Notes: generated by a model from the letters alone, not told the origin. A stretch of 64,000 bases of DNA from CALKZN01 sp050633785 (GCA_050633785.1 JBOEHE010000018.1:11616-75615), one strand, 5' to 3'; positions 26,289 through 35,109 are shown, counted from the stretch's first letter. Program-made: numbers and translations.

Positions 26289-27560
26289 CTAACACCCAGA
26301 TGCTCTTATCAACTGAGAAACCGCGTAGCAGGCATTGATATAGCCCTGGGAGCTTGTTGAGTTGTGTAACGCTTCTTGCGCCTGCTGCGGAGATAAGTGA
26401 GGTTTGCGCTCTCGAAGCAATGCCAGCACACCAGAGACATGTGCGGTTGAAATCGAACTGCCGGAGAAAAAGTCGTATTTGTCATCGGGGCCGGTGCTGA
26501 GTATTTTGTTGCCTGGAGCATGGATGACTCTTTCAGCTTGTCTGCTGTTGTTGTTTGTCTGATCCGTCACCGCAATGACCCCAGTAACGTTGGTTGGGAA
26601 AGAGTGTCTGAGTCTGGGGTGAACTGAACCAACGACAATGATGTTGTTTTTCATGGCTTGTTCCAACAACTTTTCCAATAACGGATCAGGCGGTCCAGCC
26701 AGACTCAGGTTGATAATGTCAACGCCAATGTTAATTGCATAATTGACCGCTTTTGACAAGGTGTATGTGTTGCAGAAAGCGGCGCTGTAATTTTTCTGTT
26801 CCTGCCAACAGGCTTTGATGGCGACAATATCTGCATTGGGAGCAACTCCGACCATGCCAGAATTGTTGTTGGCATCAGCGGCAATAACACCTGCGATGGC
26901 TGTGCCATGAATGTCTTCACGAAAACTCTGTTGATTCTGGAAGACATAATCACGGGTTATTCTGGTCTTATCCTTAAGTTCAATGTGTTGTGTGTCCAGA
27001 CCAGTATCGATAACCGCTACTTTGACTCCAGAACCCGTGGCCCAGCGATGGGACTCACTGGCTTGCAGGGTTTTCAGGCCATTTTGCATATTCAGCAAGG
27101 GGTCGTTATAGCTTGCTGTGGCGACTTGATGAATTTTCAGGGTTTGTACATCATCAATCAACTCATTGTCTTTGAGATCGTTCAACCAGTCATCATTGAG
27201 ATTGGAGTTGTTGTGTGCAAAGACAAAGCATCGAATTCCAAGAGTGGCAATTGGCCAGTCCGCAACCCGTTTGATGCCAAACTCTGTGGCCAGATCACTG
27301 AGGAAATGACCGTATCGTTCTGGCAGATTATCCTGACGGCTGATCTTTTGACCATTGCTCAAGTGCTTGTGAGCGCTCTGGCTCATAGTCACAAGAATCA
27401 GTTCTTTATCTTGATTCTTATGATAGGTTCCCATGGTCAGGTCAAGGGTGGACTCATTGTTACTGTGTTGCACAATGTGCTGTGGAATGCTCTCACAAGC
27501 CAATGTTGTGGCTGATAATAAAACAAGGAATACTCGTTGGAGCAATGTGTTCACAGGCAT
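26289..27560 (-). CDS. Lipoprotein subtilisin-like protease (S8)
   Basis: 423 residues. The N-terminus ends in a lipobox with Cys22 (SATTLAC), so a membrane-anchored lipoprotein is likely. The S8 catalytic triad is complete: Asp185 in VAVIDTGLD, His218 in EDIHGTAIAGV, Ser369 in SGSSISTAHVSG. An N-terminal ~150-residue region could be a propeptide or inhibitor domain. It is the third gene of the ECF sigma/anti-sigma operon, nine bases after the anti-sigma stop, suggesting it is produced with, and may act on, this regulatory pair or on the divergent products. The triad is clear; the substrate is unknown. Confidence 0.9.
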   Translation of the reverse strand: MPVNTLLQRVFLVLLSATTLACESIPQHIVQHSNNESTLDLTMGTYHKNQDKELILVTMSQSAHKHLSNGQKISRQDNLPERYGHFLSDLATEFGIKRVADWPIATLGIRCFVFAHNNSNLNDDWLNDLKDNELIDDVQTLKIHQVATASYNDPLLNMQNGLKTLQASESHRWATGSGVKVAVIDTGLDTQHIELKDKTRITRDYVFQNQQSFREDIHGTAIAGVIAADANNNSGMVGVAPNADIVAIKACWQEQKNYSAAFCNTYTLSKAVNYAINIGVDIINLSLAGPPDPLLEKLLEQAMKNNIIVVGSVHPRLRHSFPTNVTGVIAVTDQTNNNSRQAERVIHAPGNKILSTGPDDKYDFFSGSSISTAHVSGVLALLRERKPHLSPQQAQEALHNSTSSQGYINACYAVSQLIRASGC

Positions 27561-27569
27561 CTACCGTTG

Positions 27570-28235
27570 TTAATCGGTTAATAATTCTACACTGGAAATC
27601 TCAGGTTGCAATTTCAATGTCTGCAAAAATCGACTGATGTCGGTCACGGTGTAGGTTTCTGGCAATGAAACCAAAAGCCTTTGTGAGCTGGCTTGCTCCA
27701 ACTCAAAAGAGGTGTTTATTGAATTGAGTAATGGCTGCAGGTCGTTTGCTTGAGAGCCTGTATGCAAAGTAATCGCGACTTTGGGCAGATGGTTGCTATC
27801 ATTCTGATGGGTAGTCAGTACCTGATATTGTTCTTGAGTCTGTCCGGTTAAGTCAGCACGTTGCATATTCACAATGATCAAGGTCGCAATAAACAATGCC
27901 GTAATCGAAGCCGCCATAGACAGTTTCATCCAGAGCGGTTTAGGGTGGTTTTTTGTTTCAACTTTCGTTAACGGAACAACATTGCCAGCTTCACTGTCAT
28001 CCACCCGTTGCATAATATTTTGAAATTGCATGGTGCTGGGTTGAACGGAGTCATTGTGGTTGGATACTTTCAGCATTTCAATCAATTCATCGTGATCCTG
28101 TTGACAGATTTTGCATTGATTCAAATGCTGTTCCACAAGAGCGGTTTCGTCTTTGCTCAGTGTGTTATTAACATACCAGGGCAATAACTCGGTTATTTGA
28201 TCGTGTTGCTTGTTGATGTAAACGAGTTTTAACAT
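27570..28235 (-). CDS. Anti-sigma factor with zinc-finger (ZAS-like) domain
   Basis: 221 residues. The N-terminal cytoplasmic part has VEQHLNQCKICQQDHDEL, the HxxxCxxC zinc-binding pattern of anti-sigma factors. A single transmembrane helix follows (LSMAASITALFIATLIIVNM, around residues 105-125), then a ~95-residue outer domain. It starts within the last codons of the ECF sigma gene (7-base overlap), the usual arrangement for a sigma factor and its inhibitor. Regulated proteolysis of its outer domain would be the normal release mechanism, and a subtilase gene follows it. Confidence 0.88.
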   Translation of the reverse strand: MLKLVYINKQHDQITELLPWYVNNTLSKDETALVEQHLNQCKICQQDHDELIEMLKVSNHNDSVQPSTMQFQNIMQRVDDSEAGNVVPLTKVETKNHPKPLWMKLSMAASITALFIATLIIVNMQRADLTGQTQEQYQVLTTHQNDSNHLPKVAITLHTGSQANDLQPLLNSINTSFELEQASSQRLLVSLPETYTVTDISRFLQTLKLQPEISSVELLTD

Positions 28236-28816
28236 GATTCTGTGAACCCCTTTGTTTGTTCATTGATGAAGTTATTTTTTATTAAGTAACGTTTGAGTTG
28301 TTTGCGAGCGTGAAACATTCTGGTTTTTACGGTATTCACCGGACAGTCGATGATTTCTGCAATTTCGTCATAGGCCATGCCCATTGCTGTTAATTGAACG
28401 ACTGCCCGGTGACTCTCACTGAGTCTGGTGATACCGGTTTGTACATTCTGAGCAAACTCGTCGTAGGCTGTGGCCTGTTCCGGGTTTAAGGCTTTGTCAG
28501 TGTCCGTTTGATTCTCAAGGTCATCCAGCTCAACACTGTTTTTTTGATGTTTGCTGTGTTTCTGTAAATTTTTCAACGATTGACGGTAGGCGATGCCTAG
28601 AATCCAGGTCGATGCTTTTGACTTGCTCTGAAAACTTCCAGCGTTTTGCCAGATGGCATAAAGTGTGTCGTTGACAACTTCATCTGCGATGGATGGCTGT
28701 TTAACGATACGTAATGAAAAGCTGTAGATACGTCGAAAGTATTGATGATACAGACGCTCAAAAGCCAGTTTGTCCTTTTTGGCAATGCTCTTTATTAGCT
28801 CAATATCATCATTCAT
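28229..28816 (-). CDS. ECF (RpoE-like) RNA polymerase sigma factor
   Basis: 195 residues from the ATG at 28816. Region 2 is FERLYHQYFRRIYSFSLRIV through DEVVNDTLYAIWQNAGSF; region 4 is LSESHRAVVQLTAMGMAYDE followed by IAEIIDCPVNTVKTRMFHAR. No region 1 or 3. The frame extends upstream to 28975, but the upstream part lies in the promoter region and has no homology. It heads the operon with its anti-sigma factor and the lipoprotein protease. Confidence 0.93.
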   Translation of the reverse strand: MNDDIELIKSIAKKDKLAFERLYHQYFRRIYSFSLRIVKQPSIADEVVNDTLYAIWQNAGSFQSKSKASTWILGIAYRQSLKNLQKHSKHQKNSVELDDLENQTDTDKALNPEQATAYDEFAQNVQTGITRLSESHRAVVQLTAMGMAYDEIAEIIDCPVNTVKTRMFHARKQLKRYLIKNNFINEQTKGFTESC

Positions 28817-28894
28817 GTGTGTGACCCTTGCTGTTTTCGTTGTGTGCTGACAGTATTTGATGACAGCAATTAATAGTGATCGTTTTGCTATTAA

Positions 28895-28973
28895 GTACGA
28901 CTGGCCGACAATAAGGTTCAAATAAATATCAAAAATAGATCTTTTATTGAACCTTTCAGGGTAAAGGCAGTAC
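28895..28973. promoter_or_regulatory. Divergent matched ECF-type promoters
   Basis: The element TGAACCTT - 14 bases - GTAC occurs twice, back to back. On the plus strand TGAACCTT is at 28948-28955 and GTAC at 28970-28973. On the minus strand TGAACCTT occupies 28920-28913 and GTAC 28898-28895. Identical boxes and identical spacing drive both the sigma operon (left) and the lipoprotein/caspase operon (right). This is what autoregulation by the encoded ECF factor would look like. The two TGAACCTT boxes also form the inverted repeat at 28913-28955. Confidence 0.7.
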
Positions 28974-29044
28974 ACAGTTTACATAAAAAATGTTTGTTTG
29001 TGGCAGAACCCGTTAAACCACGTTTGTATTCAGGAGGATATAAA

Positions 29045-29779
29045 ATGCGTTACCACAATATTCCAGTGCTGTTCTTGATGGTTTTTGTCTGTTCCGCTTG
29101 TGTGCAGACACAACCATTGATATCTCACGCTCATTTGGGTCATGCCTTGACGACGTGGCATGACACACCCAGACAGCAAGGTTTATTACAAACGGCTCAG
29201 GATGAGGCCGAATACGCTTTATCGATCGCAGCCAGAGTAAAAAAGACATCTGACAATGTCAGTAAACGTCGGGGAATCGATGAAATTGGCTATGTTATCA
29301 ATCCCGATGTTTTTTCCGCAAAGAACTATCCGCATCGCTATGGTGTTTTGCGCTCGTTGACCGGAGTGCTGGATCATGTAGAGTTTGCCGCATCATCGCA
29401 GGATTCCAGCCTGAACCTGGTCAAATCAGTCAACGATATATCTGTCAAAGGTGAACAAGTTATTGAGCAATTCAGGGTGATTCAACAAACAGTTCAGTCG
29501 GTTGACCACTATGGTGATGACCTGTCGGCATTAAGTAATGAACTTTATCAGCGTTTATATAATGCTGTTAACGGGGGGCATAGTCGAGGGACAGTCCCTT
29601 TTTATGGCCTGAGTGATTTTGAACGTGATTTCGATCTGATGGTAGCTCGAGAAAAAGACCCTCGCTATGAACCTTTACCGAAAAAATACTTGCTTGGAGT
29701 GGTCCGGTTGCCAGGAGGTCGATGGGGGTTTCGCATCGATAGTTCTGACTTCAGCAACACTTATCCCAAAGGTTGGTAG
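29045..29779 (+). CDS. Lipoprotein of unknown function
   Basis: About 244 residues from the ATG at 29045, which follows AGGAGGATATAAA. The frame extends to 28994 but the ribosome site decides the later start. The N-terminus IPVLFLMVFVCSAC ends in a lipobox. The mature part is mostly helical with no motif I recognise; FYGLSDFERDFDLMVAREKD and LGVVRLPGGRWGFRIDSS are conserved-looking. It lies six bases upstream of the caspase gene and under the same ECF-type promoter, so the two probably work together in the envelope. Confidence 0.8.
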   Translation: MRYHNIPVLFLMVFVCSACVQTQPLISHAHLGHALTTWHDTPRQQGLLQTAQDEAEYALSIAARVKKTSDNVSKRRGIDEIGYVINPDVFSAKNYPHRYGVLRSLTGVLDHVEFAASSQDSSLNLVKSVNDISVKGEQVIEQFRVIQQTVQSVDHYGDDLSALSNELYQRLYNAVNGGHSRGTVPFYGLSDFERDFDLMVAREKDPRYEPLPKKYLLGVVRLPGGRWGFRIDSSDFSNTYPKGW

Positions 29780-29785
29780 CCACAA

Positions 29786-31315
29786 ATGAGGTTCATAGCG
29801 TCCCGTTTCGTTTCTAAGCCGTACATCATCTTGCCAGTGATGATGTTCTTGTCAATGCTGTTGATTCGCATCGGATATGCTATTGAAACAGAGCAGGCAC
29901 GTTGTCTGGATATTCAGTTACCAGCAGCTGAATGTGTTACTGCTGCTGAGCTTGTCGACAAGGATATAGACGCATTGCTGGTTCTGGCAGGAGAGCTGGA
30001 AACATCTTCTCAGTTTGAGAAAGCAATGGTGGTTTATGATATTGCCAGCAAAGAGTTTTCTGACAGTAAGGTTGTTTATCAAGGTTTAATCAGGGCCAGA
30101 GCCAAATGGCGGGAACAAAAACGAACCTATCCGGTTTATATCAATTCTGAGCAACATCAACAAAACCAGCAGTCAAATGAGGCTTCAGAAAAGCGTCATT
30201 CCGTTACGGATATCAATAAGCTACGTGAAGATTGCTTTCGCCTGCGCTGGCAAGAGGCTCAACAGGCCTGTCAGTCAGTGATTCAGGTACGGCCTGATGA
30301 CGCCGCAGTGTTGGAACGTTCAGGCGATGTACATCGAGGCTTGGGCCAAGTTGATAAGGCCATGGCATTGTATACCCGCAGCGCGCGTTTGAACCCTGGT
30401 AATTTATCCATCAAACGAAAAATGCGAGCATTGCAAAATACAGTCAGTAAGGAATCACCAACTCCAGTGTCGAGTGAGCAGAGCGGTGGTCTGAGCAATC
30501 AGGTACAAGGTCAAGTGCGAGTAAGTCAAGATAACCTGAATAACCAATCACAGCGTTTGAACAAGGTGGTGAAAGTCGATTCACGCTGGCGTTCTTTGAA
30601 TAATCGGAATTATCATGCCTTGATTATTGGCAACAACGACTATTCTGACGCATCATTTCCAGACTTGTTGACTGCAAAGGCTGATGCCAGAAAAATTGCC
30701 ACTATTTTGAAAACGAAATATGGTTTTCAGAATCAGGTGCTGATTGACGCCAGTCGCTATGACATTATGCGAGCTATCTCTGACTATCGGAAAAAACTGA
30801 CAGAACACGACAAGTTTGTCATCTACTATGCTGGACATGGCGTTCTTGATGAGGTGACTCAGCAGGGCTATTGGTTGCCAGTGGATGCTGAGAATGATAA
30901 TCAAGCGAACTGGATTTCGGCCAATGATGTGATCAATGCTTTAACGGGGATTAATGCTAAACACGCTCTGGTGATAGCCGATTCCTGTTTTTCAGGCAGC
31001 CTGCTCAGAAACTCTTTAGGTCTTGATCTGGATGAACGCGATGCCTTACTGCTGAGATTGGATGACAAGCGATCACGCACTGTCATGACCTCTGGAGGAT
31101 TGGAACCGGTGCAGGATGATGGCGGCGGCAAGCATTCGGTCTTTGCTAACGCATTGCTCTGGGTGCTTGAACACAATCAAGGAGTTCTGGAGGCTGGAAA
31201 AATGTTTGTGCAGTTACGTGACAGAGTGGTTGCCAATGCTGAACAGACCCCTCAATATGCGCCAATTGGTAAAGCAGGGCATGATGGCGGTGACTTTATT
31301 TTTGTGCCTCGGTAG
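29786..31315 (+). CDS. TPR-caspase (peptidase C14 family) envelope protein
   Basis: 509 residues. A hydrophobic N-terminus (IILPVMMFLSMLLIRIGYA) suggests export or membrane anchoring. Helical TPR-like repeats follow (DIDALLVLAGELETSSQFEKA; AAVLERSGDVHRGLGQVDKA). The caspase domain starts near NRNYHALIIGNNDYSDASFP. The catalytic dyad is present: His351 in YYAGHGVLD and Cys401 in ADSCFSGS. Sequence after the cysteine (RSRTVMTSGGLEPVQDDGGG) is typical of bacterial C14 caspase-like proteases. Under the ECF-type promoter with the lipoprotein, opposite a subtilase and anti-sigma factor, so a protease signalling module is likely. Substrates unknown. Confidence 0.9.
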   Translation: MRFIASRFVSKPYIILPVMMFLSMLLIRIGYAIETEQARCLDIQLPAAECVTAAELVDKDIDALLVLAGELETSSQFEKAMVVYDIASKEFSDSKVVYQGLIRARAKWREQKRTYPVYINSEQHQQNQQSNEASEKRHSVTDINKLREDCFRLRWQEAQQACQSVIQVRPDDAAVLERSGDVHRGLGQVDKAMALYTRSARLNPGNLSIKRKMRALQNTVSKESPTPVSSEQSGGLSNQVQGQVRVSQDNLNNQSQRLNKVVKVDSRWRSLNNRNYHALIIGNNDYSDASFPDLLTAKADARKIATILKTKYGFQNQVLIDASRYDIMRAISDYRKKLTEHDKFVIYYAGHGVLDEVTQQGYWLPVDAENDNQANWISANDVINALTGINAKHALVIADSCFSGSLLRNSLGLDLDERDALLLRLDDKRSRTVMTSGGLEPVQDDGGGKHSVFANALLWVLEHNQGVLEAGKMFVQLRDRVVANAEQTPQYAPIGKAGHDGGDFIFVPR

Positions 31316-31381
31316 AGAACGCACAGGTTAATAAAGCCTTTCAACCGTACATGCATGGGGGCATTGGAAAGGAGCGAAATG

Positions 31382-31416
31382 AACCGTTAATTGTTTGACA
31401 ATTAACGGTTTTTTTG
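31382..31416 (+). terminator. Strong rho-independent terminator
   Basis: AACCGTTAATTGT and ACAATTAACGGTT pair perfectly around TTG and run into seven T residues. It separates the caspase operon from the secretion genes. Confidence 0.93.
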
Positions 31417-31495
31417 TGAAAAAAATGAACATCCCTGCCTGAATTCAGTACTCATTAAACAACAATAACAGACAAACTTTAAGGGTGAGTTGATT

Positions 31496-32155
31496 GTGAA
31501 AATTGAGACTGATTTGAATCCTGTGAAGATGGTTTCCGATGTGTTGATTATTGAAAATAATCGACAGACGTTGACAGAGCTAACCGAACTTATTACCACC
31601 AATGGCAAACGGGTCAAAGCATTCAGAGATGTTCCTGAGTTCATCGAATGGATTGATTACGATCAGATACCCGAACGGTGTTGTGTGCTGTCAGAGGTTG
31701 ATTTGCCGGAAATGAGCGGTATTGATTTGCTGAATGTTCTGGCGGCAGATGATGTGGTATTGCCCACCATCCTAATGACACGGGAACCAACGGTCTCGAT
31801 GGCGGTCACGGGCTTGCTCTCTGGGGCCATTAATTTCATTGAAAAGCCTTGCGTTCACAATGTTCTTTTGCAGGCTATTGATGAGGCACTGCAGATGAAT
31901 AACAAGCGCCAACCATTACCAGAAGTGGTGCAGATCAAACAACGCTATGCTGCGCTTTCACCTCGACAGAAACAGGTGTTTATGTATGTATTTCGTGGGA
32001 AACTGAACAAAACGATTGCGGATCATCTGAGTATCAGCATCAAAACAGTTGAATTGCATCGCGCTCAAATGATGGAAAAAATGCGCGCCGGTTCGATTGC
32101 TGAATTAGTTCGAATGGCAACCTTGATTAATGATATACCAATGGAGGTGCATTGA
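31496..32155 (+). CDS. FixJ/NarL-type response regulator with atypical receiver, T3SS-linked
   Basis: About 219 residues from a GTG at 31496 (GGTGAG six bases upstream; a TTG at 31490 is possible). Receiver domain then LuxR-type helix-turn-helix (LSPRQKQVFMYVFRGKLNKT, then TVELHRAQMMEKM). In the receiver the acidic pair reads EN and the phosphoacceptor position in VLSEVDLPEMSG is Glu instead of Asp; the lysine in IEKP remains. It may act without phosphorylation. The stop overlaps the next start (TGATG) and the gene opens the type III cluster, so it probably regulates it. Confidence 0.82.
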   Translation: MKIETDLNPVKMVSDVLIIENNRQTLTELTELITTNGKRVKAFRDVPEFIEWIDYDQIPERCCVLSEVDLPEMSGIDLLNVLAADDVVLPTILMTREPTVSMAVTGLLSGAINFIEKPCVHNVLLQAIDEALQMNNKRQPLPEVVQIKQRYAALSPRQKQVFMYVFRGKLNKTIADHLSISIKTVELHRAQMMEKMRAGSIAELVRMATLINDIPMEVH

Positions 32156-32910
32156 TGGACATGTCTGCTCAGGCTGTTGCGTTGACGAAACAGGATCTTC
32201 CAACTCTTTCTGTCGGCGCTGTTGCTGCCAAAAACCGTTTATTGGCCAGTAAACCAACAGTGATTGACAATGATGGCGCTAGTTATTGCTGGAGTTGGCA
32301 GGCTGAACCCTCTGCTGAAGGAGGACAAGATTTGCTGTTTAAGGGAAACAAAGCCAGCTATTCAGTGTCCTTACAGCATAATCTGATGCATGCAGATGCA
32401 GGCTTTTCAGCTGAATTTGACTCCTATGATAATGAGACTGCCTGCATTATCTGGAGTGCTGTATTTTCAGACTTTATCGATTGTCTGCAGAAAGTAAGTG
32501 CCGATGTGGTGCATCTCGAACAGTTTGGATTTTCACAGGAACAGTGCATGCTTAGCGACCAGAGCAGAGTGACCATCGGTTTTAATATCCAGCTGGCAGA
32601 ACAACATCTGATTTGTCAGGGCTCTTTAACAATGCCTGCTGGTGTAGCTGCTGAGTTACCAGCGCCAGCTCTGGAGAGTGAGGCTCTATCACGCAGGCAT
32701 ACACAGATTCGTCACCGATTGCCAATAATCATTGATGAAGTGGAGTTGTCCCAAGAGGAAATGGATATTTTGCAAACCGGTGCGGTTATTCGTCTGAATA
32801 ATAGCTCTGTCGCTACTGATACCAGTTATCTGTCAGTCAAGATGGGGTCGTCACTGGTGCGTTTGTCCGTACAGGGAAATCAGGCTGAAGTTGTCGGTTT
32901 AAGTGAATGA
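32155..32910 (+). CDS. sctQ: T3SS C-ring protein SctQ, full-length part
   Basis: 251 residues from the ATG at 32155 (GGAGG upstream). The long N-terminal part is divergent; the C-terminal ~75 residues (HRLPIIIDEVELSQEEMDIL, VIRLNN, SVQGNQAEVVGLSE) have the SPOA fold pattern of SctQ/FliM-FliN proteins that form the cytoplasmic sorting platform. Usually SctQ has two SPOA domains; here the second is a separate following gene. The identification rests partly on position directly upstream of sctR. Confidence 0.7.
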   Translation: MDMSAQAVALTKQDLPTLSVGAVAAKNRLLASKPTVIDNDGASYCWSWQAEPSAEGGQDLLFKGNKASYSVSLQHNLMHADAGFSAEFDSYDNETACIIWSAVFSDFIDCLQKVSADVVHLEQFGFSQEQCMLSDQSRVTIGFNIQLAEQHLICQGSLTMPAGVAAELPAPALESEALSRRHTQIRHRLPIIIDEVELSQEEMDILQTGAVIRLNNSSVATDTSYLSVKMGSSLVRLSVQGNQAEVVGLSE

Positions 32911-32944
32911 TTTTAATGTTGAGAAAGCCTTGTTGGAGGTATTT

Positions 32945-33361
32945 ATGTCGACGAAAATAGACAGTAGTTCCATTGCTGCAGATCTGTATCCCCATATCAA
33001 TGATGAGGTTTCTGACAGTACTCATCAAAAAACAGTGTCCCAGCAAGAACCTCTTAACGCTGTTTCTGCGCAGACTGATAATATTACTGAGGCAATGCCT
33101 GAAACCGAAAAACAAGTACTTTCAGGCACGCTGACATCATTGTCTGCTCAATTACCGGTAAAATTTGATATCAGTGCGGGCGAGCTGGTGTTATCGGGTG
33201 CGCAAGTGGCTGGTTTACACGTGGGCTCAGTGTTGACTCTGGATAAAGGTTTGTCCGATCAGACGTTTAACCTTTCAGCAAATGGAGTTGATTTTGCCCG
33301 AGGTGAATTGGTGGCTGTTGGTGATTTTATCGGTGTGCGCTTGACCACACTCTTAGGTTGA
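32945..33361 (+). CDS. SPOA-domain SctQ-C / FliN-like T3SS protein
   Basis: 138 residues from the ATG at 32945, which follows TTGGAGG; the frame reaches 32903 but the ribosome site supports the later start. The C-terminal half is a clear SPOA domain: LPVKFDISAGELVLSGAQVA, VGSVLTLDKG, NGVDFARGELVAVGDFIGVR. The N-terminal half is low complexity. A separate SPOA protein paired with a longer SctQ resembles the two-product SctQ system (SctQ plus SctQ-C), here as two genes rather than an internal start. Confidence 0.85.
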   Translation: MSTKIDSSSIAADLYPHINDEVSDSTHQKTVSQQEPLNAVSAQTDNITEAMPETEKQVLSGTLTSLSAQLPVKFDISAGELVLSGAQVAGLHVGSVLTLDKGLSDQTFNLSANGVDFARGELVAVGDFIGVRLTTLLG

Positions 33362-33371
33362 GGCTCGGATT

Positions 33372-34031
33372 ATGGAACTCAGCTCACTGTCTCCCGGTTT
33401 AATTCTTGTCGTGGTTGTCAGTCTTGCATTGGCGCCCTATATCGCTGTGATGATAACAGCTTTCACCAAATTGGTGGTGGTGTTCAGTCTGTTGCGCAAT
33501 GCTCTGGGCTTACAGCAAACCCCGCCGAATATGGTGCTTAATGGTCTGGCGATTATTCTGTCCATTTATGTGATGTACCCGGTTGGTCTGGAAATGTCGG
33601 ATTACGCCAGAGAAGAATTAGCCAACAATACAGAAGAAGTGCAATTGGAACAACTGTTGACCATAGCCAGCAAAGCGAAAGAGCCTCTACGAGAATTTTT
33701 GATCAAACATACCGCAGACAGTGAACGTGCTTTTTTCCTGAGTTCAGCTAAACGCTTATTACCTGAGGAAAGATCATCCGAGGTCAGCAAAGACGATTTA
33801 ATTGTGGTTGTTCCTGCCTTTACTGTCAGCGAATTATCCAGAGCGTTTCAAATTGGCTTTTTGATATTCCTGCCATTCCTGGTCATTGACTTGTTGGTTT
33901 CAAATATTCTCCAGGCCTTGGGCATGATGATGCTGTCGCCAACAACCATATCGTTGCCATTTAAACTCCTGCTGTTTGTGTTGTTAGATGGATGGTCAAA
34001 GTTAATTCATGGTTTGATATTGACATACTGA
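33372..34031 (+). CDS. sctR: T3SS export apparatus protein SctR
   Basis: 219 residues, FliP/SctR family. Four membrane segments; family motifs MITAFTKLVVVFSLLRNALG and PAFTVSELSRAFQIGFLIFLPFLVIDLLVSNIL. Component of the inner-membrane export gate. Ten bases after the SPOA gene; SctS follows at once. Confidence 0.97.
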   Translation: MELSSLSPGLILVVVVSLALAPYIAVMITAFTKLVVVFSLLRNALGLQQTPPNMVLNGLAIILSIYVMYPVGLEMSDYAREELANNTEEVQLEQLLTIASKAKEPLREFLIKHTADSERAFFLSSAKRLLPEERSSEVSKDDLIVVVPAFTVSELSRAFQIGFLIFLPFLVIDLLVSNILQALGMMMLSPTTISLPFKLLLFVLLDGWSKLIHGLILTY

Positions 34032-34036
34032 ACCTT

Positions 34037-34303
34037 ATGGACGCGCAGGCAATACAATTTACCAAAGAAGCTTTGTGGTTGGTGCTGGTATTGTCAGCAC
34101 CACCGATTCTGGCAGCTACTGCCGTTGGTTTGCTGGTTGCCATTACTCAGGCGGTCACACAGGTGCAGGAACAAACCGTGCAATACCTGTTTAAGTTTGT
34201 CGCTGTTGTGCTGACTTTGTTTGTCACGGCCGCATTGCTGGGTGGTTCTCTATATCAGTTTGCCGACCGTTTGTTTCTGGACTTCCCTGGGTTGATTCGC
34301 TAG
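34037..34303 (+). CDS. sctS: T3SS export apparatus protein SctS
   Basis: 88 residues from the ATG at 34037 (the frame extends to 33992 inside sctR). FliQ/SctS family: two membrane helices and the connecting motif VGLLVAITQAVTQVQEQTVQYLFKF. Small export-gate subunit; size normal. Confidence 0.96.
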   Translation: MDAQAIQFTKEALWLVLVLSAPPILAATAVGLLVAITQAVTQVQEQTVQYLFKFVAVVLTLFVTAALLGGSLYQFADRLFLDFPGLIR

Positions 34304-34307
34304 GGCA

Positions 34308-35099
34308 ATGGAGGAATTTTATCGATTGTCGTTGTTTGTGCAGAACTTTGCGGTGGCGATTCCCCGGGTGGCTGCAGCCTTTCTGATTCTGCCTTTGATC
34401 AGTCAGGAAACAATGCCTTCGATGGTGCGTAATATTTTTCTGGTCAGTATCGCCATTGTCGTGTTCCCTTACATCATGCTGGCTCTGGATGAACCCCTGT
34501 CGATTGGAACCAGCTTAGTACCAGTTGTGCTCAAAGAGGCTTTTATTGGTTTGATTATTGGTTTTTCTTTCAGCATTGTTTTTTGGATATTAGAAGGTGC
34601 TGGACAAGTAATAGACAACAAAATAGGCACTACAACTGCACAGATAACGGATCCTATGGCAGGGCACCAGACCACCTTGATAGGGAGCTTTATGAACCAT
34701 TTTGCAACCTATGTTTTTGTTGTGTCTGGTGGTTTGATTGTTTTTCTGCAGTTGATTATTGAAAGCTATATTATCTGGCCAATTCACAGCAATTTTCCTG
34801 ACTTACCAGCGTTTGGACAATCGTTTTTTATCGAACGTTTTGAGCGATTGATGTACTTAACTTTGTTGATGGCGACGCCAGCTTTATTGGTGTTGACCAT
34901 TGCGGAGTTTGGTCTGGGGTTTGTCAATCGCTATGCCCAGCAATTGAATATTTTCTCATTGTCTATGCCCATCAAAGCATGGTTGGGGATTCTGGTCATT
35001 GCTTTGATGCTGAATAGCATCATCGAATTTATCGTTGCCTGGCTTTCTGAACAGCAACAGTTATTAAATGTGTTACAGCAGGTGTTACTGCTTCGCTAG
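34308..35099 (+). CDS. sctT: T3SS export apparatus protein SctT
   Basis: 263 residues, FliR/SctT family, with several membrane helices. Recognisable stretches are ILPLISQETMPSMVRNIFLVS, VLKEAFIGLIIGF, and FSLSMPIKAWLGILVIALML. Part of the export gate with SctR and SctS. Starts five bases after sctS. Confidence 0.96.
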   Translation: MEEFYRLSLFVQNFAVAIPRVAAAFLILPLISQETMPSMVRNIFLVSIAIVVFPYIMLALDEPLSIGTSLVPVVLKEAFIGLIIGFSFSIVFWILEGAGQVIDNKIGTTTAQITDPMAGHQTTLIGSFMNHFATYVFVVSGGLIVFLQLIIESYIIWPIHSNFPDLPAFGQSFFIERFERLMYLTLLMATPALLVLTIAEFGLGFVNRYAQQLNIFSLSMPIKAWLGILVIALMLNSIIEFIVAWLSEQQQLLNVLQQVLLLR

Positions 35100-35109
35100 A
35101 TAAACTGCT

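Noticed and set aside
26110..26292. 60-residue plus-strand frame between the unknown gene and the subtilase
   Set aside because: No ribosome site, no recognised sequence, composition unlike a real protein.
34022..34050. TGAACCTT at the sctR/sctS junction as another ECF promoter
   Set aside because: No GTAC-like box at the right spacing and the position is inside an operon, so it is probably chance.
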